From Pseudomonas sp. Irchel s3h17 (lineage in GTDB: Bacteria; Pseudomonadota; Gammaproteobacteria; Pseudomonadales; Pseudomonadaceae), in the NCBI RefSeq assembly GCF_900187505.1, contig NZ_FYDL01000004.1:62001-126000 (forward strand): a stretch of DNA of 64,000 nucleotides, in the 5' to 3' direction. Position numbers and translations under genes: made by a program. Positions 1 through 8,681 of the stretch are shown in pieces. Numbering within the stretch: position 1 is the first letter of the stretch; each line of letters opens with the position of its first letter. The notes beneath the pieces were generated by a model. The model was given only the letters and a program-made list of their open reading frames with translations. It ran no database searches and was not told where the DNA came from.

Positions 1-44
1 GGGTACTATGTTCGGCTGGTCTTTGGCTTAACTGATCGGCATTA
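1..44. mobile_element. Right end of an IS4-type MITE, cut by the window edge
   Basis: The terminal repeat CTTAACTGATCGGCATTA lies at 27-44. The inner part (TGTTCGGCTGGTCTTTGG, 9-26) matches the right halves of the complete elements at 2468-2559 and 18354-18527. The outside flank, GCCCTTACGGG then CCTCTTTTT, looks like one arm of an intrinsic terminator for the minus-strand gene that stops at 80. The left end and first target repeat are outside the window. Confidence 0.7.
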
Positions 45-79
45 GCCCTTACGGGCCTCTTTTTCAGTGCGGCTTACGC

Positions 80-2173
80 TTACTCAGGCGTGCCATCGAC
101 CACACCGGCGGTGTTATCGATCAGGCTCTTGGTCGCCGTCTGCAGGAACGCTTCCAGCTTTTGCTTCATCTGGGCGGTTGCCGGTGCATCCGGTACGACC
201 TGGGCACCAGGATTGGCTCCGAGCTGGTACTGGTACATCTTCGGCGCCATGTCTTTTTCCTTCGGCAGCACCAGTACCTGATCGACGGTGATGATCGCCG
301 TGGTCTGTTCGCTGCCCGACGGCTTGATCACGCCAAAACCGGTGTCGCCTTCAGGCAGGTTCAGCAGGTCACGTCCCCAGCACTGATGACGCACTTCGCC
401 ACCCAGGCGACCCATGATGGTCGGCACGATGTCGACTTGAGTACCGACGGTGTGGTCGAGCTTGCCGAACTTTTCCTGGATGCCGGGAGCAATCATCAGC
501 ATCGGCACGTTGAAACGTCCCAGGTCCATTTCGGTGATTTGACGCTCGTTGCCAAAACCGTGGTCGCCGACGATGACGAACAGGGTTTCCTTGAAGTACG
601 GCTCTTTACGGGCCTTCTCAAAGAACTGACCCAGCGCCCAGTCGGAGTAGCGCATGGCGGTCAAGTGCTCGTCGAGGTTGCCACGGCCCGTGACTTTCTC
701 CACCGGCAACGGGGTCGGCAACGCGTACGGGGTGTGGTTGGACAGGGTTTGCAGCAGCGCATAGAAGGGTTTGCCGCCTTCACGCGCCTTGAGCTCCACC
801 AGGCCACGGTCGAACATGTCCTGGTCGGACACACCCCACGTCGGGTCGGAGAACACCGGGTTGATGTAATCGTTACGACCGACGAAGTTGGTCATGCCCT
901 GGTTGCTGAAGAAGCCCGACTGGTTATCCCAGGCGAAATCACCGTTGTACACGTAGACGTCGTCGAACTTGCGCGCACTGAGCAGCTGCGGCAGGCCGGA
1001 CAGCTTGTGGCTGCCTTCCGGCGTCTGCATCAGGTATTCGAAGCCTGGCAGGTTCGGGAAGCAGGCCATGGTGGCGAACATGCCCTGGTGGGTGTGGGTA
1101 CCGTTGGAGAAGAAGCGGTCGAACAGCAGGCCTTCCTTGGACAGCTTGTCCAGGTACGGCGTGATATTGCCAGGCGCGCCCAGGGCACCGACCGAGTGAC
1201 CGGCCATGCTTTCCATCAGGATCACCACGACGTTCTTGATCGGCAGGGTCTTGTCGGCAGGCGGCATGAAATCACGGCGCACAGCGGCGGTATCGGCATC
1301 CACCAGTTTTTCGTCCGGCATCACCAGCATGCCGCGGACAATCTCCTGGGCTTCAGGCTGTGGCAGGGTTGCCTTCCAGATGTTGTCGCGGTCTTCGGAC
1401 ATGCGGCTTTTCGCCGCCGCGACCAGTTGCAGCGTGCCATTGAGGCCCAGCTGGTTGGCGAAGTTCGAGTCGGTGGTGTACACGTCACCCCAACGCATCG
1501 GCGGGCCTTGACGCAGCGTGCCACGAGCGGCCGCAACGCAGATCAGCAGGCACACCATGAACACGGCAACGCGGGTGTACCACGGTGCCACCTGACGGGT
1601 GCTGACATTGCCACCGCTGAACGGGCCACGCGGACGGGTTGCACGGTCGGCGCCCTTGAACGCCAGGCTCAACAGCCAGGTGCCAATGACCCACGCCAGC
1701 AGGTAGCGCACCACCGGGAAGCCGTACCAGAGCATGCTCATCACGGTTTTCGGGTCTTCCTTCACATACTGGAAGACCAGGCCGTTGAGGCGCTGGTGGA
1801 ACTCGCGGTAGAAGTCCATCTCCATCAGGCCGAGGAACAGCGCGATGCTGGAGACAATCGTCAGCCATGAGCGGAACAGGCCACGAGCGGCCATCGCCCG
1901 GGCACTGAACAGTGACAGCAACAGCGGAATGCAGAGGTAAATCACCAGACGCAGGTCGAAACGCAGGCCGTTGGCGAAGGCTTCGAGAAAGGTCGAAGCC
2001 GGTGTGTCCAGCATCATCTCCCGGTTGTAGACCAGCAGCGCCAGGCGCAGCAGGGAGAGCATCACCATCATGACCAGGGCGCAGAGCAGCGTATAAGCCA
2101 GATGGGATTTGACGGTCGGTTGCAGCAAGCGATTCGAAGCTCGCTGCTGACTCAGGGCGTCCGGGTTTGCCAT
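80..2173 (-). CDS. LTA synthase-like sulfatase-fold membrane transferase
   Basis: A 697-residue inner-membrane protein. About five membrane segments lie in the first 220 residues (near 25-48, 74-95, 103-120, 152-172 and 202-217). A periplasmic alkaline-phosphatase/sulfatase-fold domain follows. Family residues visible are a metal-binding Glu in VILMES (about 320), the nucleophile-region Thr in NGTHTHQG (about 358-364) and the metal pair in VGDHGFG. Relatives move phosphoglycerol or phosphoethanolamine onto glycans or lipids. Gram-negatives have no lipoteichoic acid, so the acceptor here is unknown; periplasmic glucan or lipid A decoration are possibilities, not shown. The gene stands alone, and its downstream terminator region carries a MITE end. 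Confidence 0.85.
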   Translation of the reverse strand: MANPDALSQQRASNRLLQPTVKSHLAYTLLCALVMMVMLSLLRLALLVYNREMMLDTPASTFLEAFANGLRFDLRLVIYLCIPLLLSLFSARAMAARGLFRSWLTIVSSIALFLGLMEMDFYREFHQRLNGLVFQYVKEDPKTVMSMLWYGFPVVRYLLAWVIGTWLLSLAFKGADRATRPRGPFSGGNVSTRQVAPWYTRVAVFMVCLLICVAAARGTLRQGPPMRWGDVYTTDSNFANQLGLNGTLQLVAAAKSRMSEDRDNIWKATLPQPEAQEIVRGMLVMPDEKLVDADTAAVRRDFMPPADKTLPIKNVVVILMESMAGHSVGALGAPGNITPYLDKLSKEGLLFDRFFSNGTHTHQGMFATMACFPNLPGFEYLMQTPEGSHKLSGLPQLLSARKFDDVYVYNGDFAWDNQSGFFSNQGMTNFVGRNDYINPVFSDPTWGVSDQDMFDRGLVELKAREGGKPFYALLQTLSNHTPYALPTPLPVEKVTGRGNLDEHLTAMRYSDWALGQFFEKARKEPYFKETLFVIVGDHGFGNERQITEMDLGRFNVPMLMIAPGIQEKFGKLDHTVGTQVDIVPTIMGRLGGEVRHQCWGRDLLNLPEGDTGFGVIKPSGSEQTTAIITVDQVLVLPKEKDMAPKMYQYQLGANPGAQVVPDAPATAQMKQKLEAFLQTATKSLIDNTAGVVDGTPE

Positions 2174-2467
2174 GTCGTTTCAGGACCCATTGGAGGTTGA
2201 AGTTACAAAAAAGTAGTGGCGCCCAGCCCTCTCATTGCCATGCATAGCAGCAACTGGCCGGGACCTTGCGCGGAGTGCAAATGTTGCACGATCACCCACG
2301 GCTTTGCCATTTTTAACTGGCACACGCCCCAAAGTCCGGCCACGGAGGCCTTGAACCTAGGACAAGCTGAGTGTTTAACGTGAAAACGGCGCGGGCGAAT
2401 TGTCTTGGAGCGATTGTGAAAATTTCGTGCAACGCATATCTGGAAACACAAAAAAGGGCCGCAAGGC

Positions 2468-2559
2468 TAATGCCAGTCAGTCAAGAGAAATAAAGCCGAA
2501 CACGAAACCCGTGGCGAGTACTATGTTCGGCTGGTCTTTGGCTTAACTGATCGGCATTA
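2468..2559. mobile_element. IS4-type MITE (92 bp) inside the speE terminator
   Basis: Left end TAATGCCAGTCAGTCAAG (2468-2485) and right end CTTAACTGATCGGCATTA (2542-2559) are imperfect inverted repeats. Direct repeats flank it: GCCGCAAGGC (2458-2467) and GCCTCAAGGC (2560-2569), 9 of 10 matching. Outside these are the two arms of one terminator, AAAAAAGGGCC (2450-2460) and GGCCCTTTTT (2567-2576). The inside pairs AAAGCCGAACAC with GTTCGGCTGGTCTTT and keeps only the stub CCCGTGGCGAG of a REP. There is no transposase, so it is non-autonomous. Confidence 0.75.
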
Positions 2560-2588
2560 GCCTCAAGGCCCTTTTTCATCATTACCGC

Positions 2589-3464
2589 TTAATCATTGCT
2601 TGGCTTGTTCACCGCTTGCAGCACGTATTGCGGCAAGGCGAAGGCGCCGATGTGGATTTCCGGGTTGTAGTAACGGGTGACGATGCCGCTGCCCGCGAAG
2701 CGCTGCTGCAAGGTTTCGCGGGACAGTTTGCGGTAGGCGGTGTTTTTCGCGCCCCAGGCAAAAGTCATGGCGCCGCCGATGTAGGTCGGGACGGCCGCCT
2801 GATAGAAGTGCCAGTCCGCAAACAGGCTACGCAAGCGACCGGCGGTGGTCTGGACTTCGCCCAGTTGCATGAATGGCGTGCCGTTCTGGGTCACCAGAAT
2901 GCCGCCGTCGTTCAGGCAACGGTGGCAGGCCTGGTAGAAGTTCTCCGAGAACAGGACTTCACCCGGACCGATCGGGTCGGTGGAGTCGGAGATGATCACG
3001 TCGAACTTTTCCTGGGTGGTGGCCACAAACCGCATGCCGTCGTCGATCACCAGGTTCAAGCGCGGGTCATCGTAGGCGCCCTTGGAGTGGTTCGGCAGGA
3101 ACTCCTTGCACATATCGACCACGGTACCGTCGATTTCGACCATGGTGATGTGCTCGACGCTGCGGTGCTTGGCCACTTCGCGCAGCATGCCACCGTCGCC
3201 ACCGCCAATGATCAGCACGCGCTTGGCAGTGCCGTGGGCGAGGATCGGGACGTGGGTGAGCATCTCGTGGTAGATGAACTCATCGGCTTCGGTGGTCTGG
3301 ATCACACCGTCCAGCGCCATCACCCGACCCATGCGCGGGTTTTCGAAAATGACCAGGTGCTGGTGCTCGGTACGCACTTCGTGCAGCAGCTTGTCCATGC
3401 GAAAACGCTGGCCGTAGCCTTCGTAGAGGGTTTCCAGGTACTCGTTGGTCGTGTTGGTGCTCAT
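2589..3464 (-). CDS. speE: Polyamine aminopropyltransferase (spermidine synthase)
   Basis: A cytoplasmic enzyme that transfers the aminopropyl group of decarboxylated S-adenosylmethionine to putrescine, giving spermidine. It has 291 residues, the usual length for short bacterial SpeE. Visible are the nucleotide-binding loop [12 protein letters not shown] (about 85-96), the acidic strand VEIDGTVVD and the active-site segment [12 protein letters not shown] (about 156-167). I chose the ATG at 3462-3464 because GGGGGA precedes it at good spacing and the protein then starts MSTNTTNEY; a longer reading from 3494 has no support. It is monocistronic. Its terminator 13 bases after the stop has been split by a MITE. 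Confidence 0.95.
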   Translation of the reverse strand: MSTNTTNEYLETLYEGYGQRFRMDKLLHEVRTEHQHLVIFENPRMGRVMALDGVIQTTEADEFIYHEMLTHVPILAHGTAKRVLIIGGGDGGMLREVAKHRSVEHITMVEIDGTVVDMCKEFLPNHSKGAYDDPRLNLVIDDGMRFVATTQEKFDVIISDSTDPIGPGEVLFSENFYQACHRCLNDGGILVTQNGTPFMQLGEVQTTAGRLRSLFADWHFYQAAVPTYIGGAMTFAWGAKNTAYRKLSRETLQQRFAGSGIVTRYYNPEIHIGAFALPQYVLQAVNKPSND

Positions 3465-3730
3465 GGGAAGTCCCCCGGTGAATGCTGGTGGCAACGGACG
3501 GTTACCCGCCCATGATGGCCGATCGATCAGCTCGATTGGCCAGCAAAGGCGCGCATTCTACGACGCGGAACATGACAGGTCGAACCTTAGTCAGGCAGAA
3601 GACCATTCCAATGTGCAAACGGCCAAGGCGGGTGCCGGTTTGCTCGCGATGCAGACACTGCGGTTTATCTGTGGAACCGCGTTATCGCTCTTCGTGGGCA
3701 CGCCCGCTCTCACAGGAAAAATGGGCGCCG

Positions 3731-3922
3731 TCAGATCCTCACGTTGCCTCTTGGCCCCGCGATAGCCCAGATGATCAAGCCCAGCACTGGCAGCACCAGA
3801 ATCACCACGACCCAGATGATTTTCGTCCCGGCCCCGACGTTGCTTTTGAACACGTTGAGGATCGCCCAGATATCCAGCGCCAGGATAATCAGGCCAACCA
3901 GGCTATTGAAGGTGGAACCCAT
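3731..3922 (-). CDS. Small PLDc_N-type membrane protein
   Basis: A 63-residue protein with two hydrophobic helices (about residues 5-25 and 33-55) joined by a short loop with SNVGAGTK. This matches the phospholipase D nuclease N-terminal (PLDc_N) membrane-anchor family, here standing alone without a catalytic domain, so it is probably not an enzyme. Its role is unknown. I chose the ATG at 3920-3922 because GGGAG lies eight bases upstream; a start at 3946 would put that site inside the gene. The next gene starts on the far side of a REP-free gap, and there is no obvious operon partner. Confidence 0.8.
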   Translation of the reverse strand: MGSTFNSLVGLIILALDIWAILNVFKSNVGAGTKIIWVVVILVLPVLGLIIWAIAGPRGNVRI

Positions 3923-3994
3923 GGTGTCGCTCCCGAAAGAAGGCATTCCCCCTCAGGATAGCCGGGTCCTGCGAGGGCTCCGCTTTATTGCGCG

Positions 3995-4525
3995 TTAAAC
4001 GTGGATCGCGACCTTCAATGCTTCCAGGGACGGCGCCGCGCTGATGCCGGCCTCGGCACACAGTTCCAGTACCCGCTCCACGTCTCGGCCGAAGACCAGC
4101 ACGGCCTGGATCTCGTCATCGAGCGGCTGACTGAGGTTCACCAGGGTGTAGCCACCGTTTTCCGGGTTCATGCTGCCCATCTGAATCTGGATACGGTTGA
4201 GCGCCGTCAGCGCTTCGGTCTTGGCCAGTTGCTTGGGCTTGATGTTGAACGCCACATCGGGGCCGAACGAAGCGACGATCTGGGCGAATAGGTCCATGTA
4301 GGTGTCGGCCTGGAACAGCACGGTGTCCGGCAAACTGCCCACCACCACCCACTCACCCAGTGGAATCGGGAACGTGTCGTCGTAGTTGATATCCGGATTG
4401 GCCGTCAGGAAGGCGTCTGGATCGGCGTAAGCCTGGGTGGCTTCGTCGGCGATCTGCACAATCTGCGCCTCGCTCATGCAGCCGGAGCTGATTTTGCTGA
4501 TGAGTTCGATGAGTGCGGCTTTCAT
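3995..4525 (-). CDS. Conserved hypothetical acidic protein
   Basis: A 176-residue soluble, acidic protein starting MKAALIELISKISSG at the ATG at 4523-4525. It has no signal peptide, membrane segment or motif I recognise. The sequence alternates predicted helices (residues 1-30, 90-125) and short strands, ending in a segment about finding a 'FGRDVERVLELCAEAG' helix. The reading frame is strongly Pseudomonas-like in codon use, which supports a real gene. No function is proposed. It may be expressed alone, since a REP pair separates it from the ankyrin gene upstream. Confidence 0.7.
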   Translation of the reverse strand: MKAALIELISKISSGCMSEAQIVQIADEATQAYADPDAFLTANPDINYDDTFPIPLGEWVVVGSLPDTVLFQADTYMDLFAQIVASFGPDVAFNIKPKQLAKTEALTALNRIQIQMGSMNPENGGYTLVNLSQPLDDEIQAVLVFGRDVERVLELCAEAGISAAPSLEALKVAIHV

Positions 4526-4613
4526 GGCGGATCCTGTAGCGAGGGGAATGTCAGGGCGCGAAGGATAACGCACTCCAAGGCAGATACCGAGACCAGAAGT
4601 CAGGGCACCTACC

Positions 4614-4760
4614 CGTGGCGAAGGAGCTTGCTCCCGCTCGGGTGCGTAGCAGCCGTAAACGGGAACACTCGGAGTGTCAGATACCACCGGGTTTCAGAAC
4701 TCAGGGTAGCTTCGCGCTGGAGCGCCAGCCCGGCCCAGCGGGAGCAGGCTCCCTCACCAC
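4614..4760. repeat. REP pair (REPIN-like), diverged
   Basis: GTGGCGAAGGAGCTTGCTCC at the left and its inverse GGGAGCAGGCTCCCTCACCAC at the right bracket about 100 bases with smaller inverted repeats. It is the same family as the REPs at 14221, 18395, 24449, 26511 and 47454, but with point changes in both arms. It lies between two minus-strand genes. Confidence 0.75.
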
Positions 4761-4787
4761 AAAATCTCACTCACGCCAGTAAAGTGA

Positions 4788-5306
4788 TCAGCCCAGCAGT
4801 TTCTGCAACTGCGCCGTGGTGTCGGTCGCGCCCATGGTCCTGGCCGCTTCCAGTGCGGTGATGCCGTTGGCGTCCTTGGCCTTGGGGTCGGCCCCCTGGC
4901 TGATCAGGTAGTCGACGATGGCCGGGCGGTTGAACATCGCCGCCATCATCAACGCCGTGCGCCCGTCAAAGGACGAACCTTCTACCTCGGCACCGCCTTC
5001 GACCAGCACCTTGACCATGTCCAGGTCGCCCTTGAAGGCAGCCCCGGCAATCGGGCTTTGGCCATTGTCGTTACGAACTTCCGGATCGGCCTTGTGCTCC
5101 AGCAACACTTTCACGGCATCGACATGACCGTGATAGGCGGCCAGCATCAGCAAGGTGTCACCCTTGTGGTTGCGCAGATTCGGTGGCAGGCCCTTGCTCA
5201 GCAGTGCGGCGAGCATCGCCGCGTCGCCGTCGCGGGCCTTGTTGAATACCTGTTCGGCAAACTCCGCGGCTTCTTCCGGGGTCATCTGGCGGGATTTGTC
5301 TGACAT
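4788..5306 (-). CDS. Ankyrin repeat protein
   Basis: A 172-residue protein with about four ankyrin repeats. The helix-turn-helix hallmarks are GDTLLMLAAYHGHVDAV (about 40-56), GQSPIAGAAFKGDLDMV, GRTALMMAAMFNRPAIV and GITALEAARTMGA near the end. Ankyrin repeats bind other proteins. There is no signal peptide, so it is probably cytoplasmic. The ATG at 5304-5306 is preceded by GGAG at six bases. Some Pseudomonas ankyrin proteins are paired with catalase, but no such partner is adjacent here, so its binding partner is unknown. Confidence 0.85.
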   Translation of the reverse strand: MSDKSRQMTPEEAAEFAEQVFNKARDGDAAMLAALLSKGLPPNLRNHKGDTLLMLAAYHGHVDAVKVLLEHKADPEVRNDNGQSPIAGAAFKGDLDMVKVLVEGGAEVEGSSFDGRTALMMAAMFNRPAIVDYLISQGADPKAKDANGITALEAARTMGATDTTAQLQKLLG

Positions 5307-5403
5307 TGAGGGCTCCACATTCGGTCAATCGTAAAGCCGCTAGTGTCCTCAAGCGGCCTTGCACCTGTCACCCCTTTTTTCTCTCCCGCGACCATAGCCA
5401 GAA

Positions 5404-7242
5404 TCAATAACGAAACTTGCCGCCATGGATATCCGCCAACACCTGTTCGGTGACTTGCACGTAGGTGTCAGAGCCCGGCAACCAGGCGTAGATCGGATCG
5501 TCGCCGGTTTTCCCCGGATCGAAGGCTTCGTCCTTGAGGCGGGTCTTCTGGTACTTGAAGGTCCCGGTGGTTTCCATTTTCACTTTCACCCGCAAAAACA
5601 ACGGCACGGCATACGCCGGCATTTGCGCCCGGGCAAAACTCAACAACTCGCCAAAATCCAGGGTGGCCAGGGATTCGGCCGGCGTGATGGCGGCCATGCC
5701 GGCCCGACCGTTGGTGTTGTGGATTTCTACGCCGTAGGCCACCGCTTCGGCGATATGCGGATGCTGCAGCAGGATGTTTTCGACCTCGGTGGTCGAGACG
5801 TTCTCCCCCTTCCAACGGTAGGTATCGCCAAGACGGTCGACGAACTGAGCATGGCCGAAGCCGATGTTCCTCAGCAGATCGCCGGTGTTGAAGTAGCGGT
5901 CGCCTTTTTCAAACACATCATGGAGCACGACCTTCTCGGTTTTCTGCGGGTCGGTGTAACCGTCCAGCGGCGCCTTGTCATCGATCCTTGCCAGCAACAG
6001 GCCTTGCTGGCCCTTGCCGACCTTCTGCATGAAGCCCTTGCTGTTGCGGATCGGCGCGCAACCGTCGTGGGCGTATTCGACCAACTCCCAGGACATCAGC
6101 GAAAAACCGATGGTGTTGTCAAAATTCAGGATGTTGGTGAAGCCGATGTTGCCGTCACTGGCGGCATACAGCTCACAAATGTGGTTGATCCCGAAGCGCT
6201 GCTTGAACTCGCTCCAGACGCCGGGGCGCAGGCCGTTGCCGACCATCTTGACCACCTGGTTGTCACGGTCGTCGGCGCTGGCCGGTTGATCGATCAGATA
6301 ACGGCACAACTCACCGACGTAACCGATGGTGGTCGCCCGGTATTTACGTACATCGTTCCAGAACTGACTGGCGCTGAATTTGCGCCGAATGGCAAAGCCC
6401 GACGCGCCGTTGATCGCCGACCCCCAACACACGCACAGCCCCGTGGCGTGGTACAGCGGCAAGGTGCAATAGACGATGTCCCCGGGACCCATGTCCAGCG
6501 CGATCATGCCGAAGCTGGCGGACGAGCGCATCCAGCGACCGTGCTTGAACACGCCGGCCTTGGGCAACCCGGTCGTGCCGGAGGTGTAGATATAGAAGCA
6601 CGGGTCGTCGAGGTACACCTGTTGGCTGCTGAGCGGGTTTTCGCTTGAGCCATCGGCACTGACGCGCATCAGGTTGATGAAGCCGGCTGGCGCCTGGCCG
6701 GGGTCCCGGGACGTATCCTGGTCAGCCACCCACCAGGTCCTGGCGGCATCGATCGACACCCGGTCACGAATCGCCGAATAGGCCTCGACCAATTCCCCGC
6801 CGACCACGATGGCCACCGGGTTGACCAGATTCACGCTGTGCACCAGCGCCTGCTGGGTTTGCGAAGTATTGAGCATGGCACTGATGGCGCCGAGCTTGGC
6901 GACGGCCAGTACCGTGACCAGCAGTTCCGGACGGTTCTCGATGAAGATCCCGACCACGTCGCCCTTGCCGATACCCTGGGCATGCAAGTGATGGGCGATC
7001 CGGTTGGCCCACTGGTTGGCCTGGGCATAACTGAGGGTGACCGTGCCGTGCAGCAACGCCGCCCCCCCGGGATTGCGCTGCGTCGCCTGCTCAAAGGTAA
7101 ACGCCAGGCCGCAGGGCTGGTCCGGCTGCTTGACGTTGGCGACTTTGAGCCCCTTGACCACCCGTGGCAGGGCTTTGACGATGGACGGTAGCTTACGGAG
7201 CATCATGCCCCAGGTAATCATGTCCTTGTGCGTGCTGCTCAT
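5404..7242 (-). CDS. Long-chain acyl-CoA synthetase, FATP/FadD-like
   Basis: A 612-residue AMP-binding enzyme that activates a fatty or other long-chain carboxylic acid to its CoA thioester through an acyl-adenylate. The P-loop-like A3 motif YTSGTTGLPKAG is near residue 220, a YFNTGDLL motif is near 460, and the hinge and catalytic region FVDRLGDTYRWKGENVS follows. The length and the FATP-like ending fit very-long-chain acyl-CoA synthetases better than E. coli FadD. The ATG at 7240-7242 follows GGGAG. It stands alone and is divergent from a DUF3509 gene across a 417-base gap. The substrate cannot be told from sequence. Confidence 0.85.
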   Translation of the reverse strand: MSSTHKDMITWGMMLRKLPSIVKALPRVVKGLKVANVKQPDQPCGLAFTFEQATQRNPGGAALLHGTVTLSYAQANQWANRIAHHLHAQGIGKGDVVGIFIENRPELLVTVLAVAKLGAISAMLNTSQTQQALVHSVNLVNPVAIVVGGELVEAYSAIRDRVSIDAARTWWVADQDTSRDPGQAPAGFINLMRVSADGSSENPLSSQQVYLDDPCFYIYTSGTTGLPKAGVFKHGRWMRSSASFGMIALDMGPGDIVYCTLPLYHATGLCVCWGSAINGASGFAIRRKFSASQFWNDVRKYRATTIGYVGELCRYLIDQPASADDRDNQVVKMVGNGLRPGVWSEFKQRFGINHICELYAASDGNIGFTNILNFDNTIGFSLMSWELVEYAHDGCAPIRNSKGFMQKVGKGQQGLLLARIDDKAPLDGYTDPQKTEKVVLHDVFEKGDRYFNTGDLLRNIGFGHAQFVDRLGDTYRWKGENVSTTEVENILLQHPHIAEAVAYGVEIHNTNGRAGMAAITPAESLATLDFGELLSFARAQMPAYAVPLFLRVKVKMETTGTFKYQKTRLKDEAFDPGKTGDDPIYAWLPGSDTYVQVTEQVLADIHGGKFRY

Positions 7243-7659
7243 GGTTGCTCCCGTATGACCCACTGCGTCGGGCCTGTTTTGTTATTGTCGGGCGAACATG
7301 CATGACGGGGTGTTCGGGCAACTTCATCCCGGTACGGAAAACGACAGGAAAACCCTCGGACACCTGGCTGCAGGCCAAAAAGTACGCCAGCGGTTCTGTC
7401 GCTGTACACGCGGTTTTTGAAATGTTTTGTATCCGGGAGAGTGTCACCGGCAATCACGCGGGAATGAATCACAGCGCCCGCCGCGCTCCGCGCAAAATGC
7501 AGGATGCACGATGGCCACTCATGCAAAATGCACGAAACCAAAAATCAGAGACTTTATTAACCTATTGATTTATATAGGTTTTATAAAAACAGAATGCTGG
7601 CACAATCGGTGCAGCTATCACTCCACGTGGCCCTTCATGCACACACGGAGCTGATAGAC
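7243..7659. other. Divergent intergenic region
   Basis: This 417-base gap lies between the acyl-CoA synthetase start and the DUF3509 start and must hold both promoters. Short frames in it lack ribosome sites and good codon use. Near the right end is an AT-rich patch (about 7551-7592) followed by a sigma-54-like site. I see no repeat or RNA gene. Confidence 0.6.
7598..7612 (+). promoter_or_regulatory. Candidate sigma-54 promoter
   Basis: TGGCAC-N5-GTGC matches the sigma-54 consensus TGGCAC-N5-TTGC with one change. The invariant GG (-24) and GC (-12) are correctly spaced by ten bases. It lies 48 bases before the DUF3509 start. There is no activator gene nearby, so this rests on the motif alone. 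Confidence 0.4.
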
Positions 7660-7938
7660 ATGGACCTGATCCAAGAGAAGTTTTCCTCGCTGTTTTCCCA
7701 CTTCGACGTCACGACGCAGGAGCGTCCCGACGGCGGCATATTGCTGACCTTGCGCAGCAGCGACGGCAGAGAGTTCAAGCGTTCGATTTCCTATGCGCAG
7801 TTGCATGCCGGCGATCAACTGTCCTGGGCGATCAGCGCCATACGTCGCGACCTGGCCGAACAGGCCAGCGAACTGCCGCAGATTTCCATGCTGCAGAGCC
7901 AGCAGCGCTTCGCCTTGCCGACCTATTATTCGGCCTGA
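7660..7938 (+). CDS. DUF3509 domain protein
   Basis: A 92-residue soluble protein beginning MDLIQEKFSSLFSHFDV. It matches the DUF3509 family as I know it: about 90 residues, found in Pseudomonas, with an N-terminal helix, a beta hairpin around GGILLTLRSSDGREFKRS and a C-terminal helix. The function is unknown. The ATG at 7660 has a GGAG at 7647-7650. Pseudomonads often carry several paralogues, some linked to nitrogen or stress response, so the sigma-54-like site upstream is of interest. A strong terminator follows directly. Confidence 0.8.
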   Translation: MDLIQEKFSSLFSHFDVTTQERPDGGILLTLRSSDGREFKRSISYAQLHAGDQLSWAISAIRRDLAEQASELPQISMLQSQQRFALPTYYSA

Positions 7939-7960
7939 GCAGTACCGCTTCCCGTTGGGT

Positions 7961-7990
7961 GGCCAGGCGTTGCGCCTGGCCGCCCTTTTT
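7961..7990 (+). terminator. Intrinsic terminator after the DUF3509 gene
   Basis: The perfect nine-base stem GGCCAGGCG / CGCCTGGCC has a TTG loop and is followed by GCCC and five T. It lies at the convergent end with mtnC and may also work for that gene. Confidence 0.85.
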
Positions 7991-7993
7991 ACG

Positions 7994-8677
7994 TCACAGG
8001 TGCGCCGGATCGATCTGGGCAAAGGTCGTGACGCTCACATGCCCCGCCAGCTCCCCCCCTTCGCGCACCAGGCCGCGGGTGGCCATGCCGGCCTCGCGGG
8101 CGGCGTCGAGTTCCTGCACGATGTCGGACAGGAACAGGATCTGCGCCGCTTCACAACCGATGGCCTGGGCAATGCGCTGGTAGGACTGCGCTTCACGCTT
8201 GGGGCCGGACGTGGTGTCGAAGTAACCGCTGAACAGCGGTGTCAGGTCGCCCGCCTCCGAACAGCCGAAGATCAGCTTCTGCGCCTGGATCGATCCCGAG
8301 GAATAAACAAACAGTTGATACCCTGCGTCGTGCCAGCGTTTCAGCGCGTCCACGGCGTCCGGGTACACATGCCCCTTCAACTGCCCGGCCTGGTAACCCT
8401 GCTCCCAGACCATGCCTTGCAACGCCTTGAGCGGCGTGGCCTTGCGGTCTTCGGCGATCCAGCCCAACAGAATCTCGATGACGCGCTCCACATCGGCATC
8501 GGGCTCGGCACTGTCCTGGCGCACCGCGTCCAGCTGGAGGGCCACGTCCGCGCGTTGCGCCTGCTGGCGGACAAACGCCGGCAGGTGCTGGGCGGCATAG
8601 GGGAACAACACATCGAACACAAAGCTCACCGCGCTGGTGGTGCCTTCGATGTCAGTCAGAATGGCTTTGATGGTCAT
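7994..8677 (-). CDS. mtnC: Acireductone synthase (enolase-phosphatase E1)
   Basis: A 227-residue HAD-superfamily enzyme of the methionine salvage pathway. It enolises and then dephosphorylates 2,3-diketo-5-methylthiopentyl-1-phosphate to acireductone. The HAD motif I is [10 protein letters not shown] (about 6-15), with the DxE form typical of this family instead of DxD; motif II is [10 protein letters not shown] and the last motif [12 protein letters not shown]. It is last in the minus-strand operon MFS-mtnB-mtnD-mtnC, four bases after mtnD. Confidence 0.95.
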   Translation of the reverse strand: MTIKAILTDIEGTTSAVSFVFDVLFPYAAQHLPAFVRQQAQRADVALQLDAVRQDSAEPDADVERVIEILLGWIAEDRKATPLKALQGMVWEQGYQAGQLKGHVYPDAVDALKRWHDAGYQLFVYSSGSIQAQKLIFGCSEAGDLTPLFSGYFDTTSGPKREAQSYQRIAQAIGCEAAQILFLSDIVQELDAAREAGMATRGLVREGGELAGHVSVTTFAQIDPAHL

Positions 8678-8681
8678 GTGC

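Noticed and set aside
161..1870. Long plus-strand frame of 569 codons
   Set aside because: It is antisense to the sulfatase-fold gene, whose motifs are clear. The translation is low in complexity (rich in His, Val, Gln), typical of shadows in GC-rich DNA.
2203..2451. Minus-strand frame of 82 codons between two genes
   Set aside because: There is no ribosome site or recognisable domain, and its end runs into the MITE target terminator.
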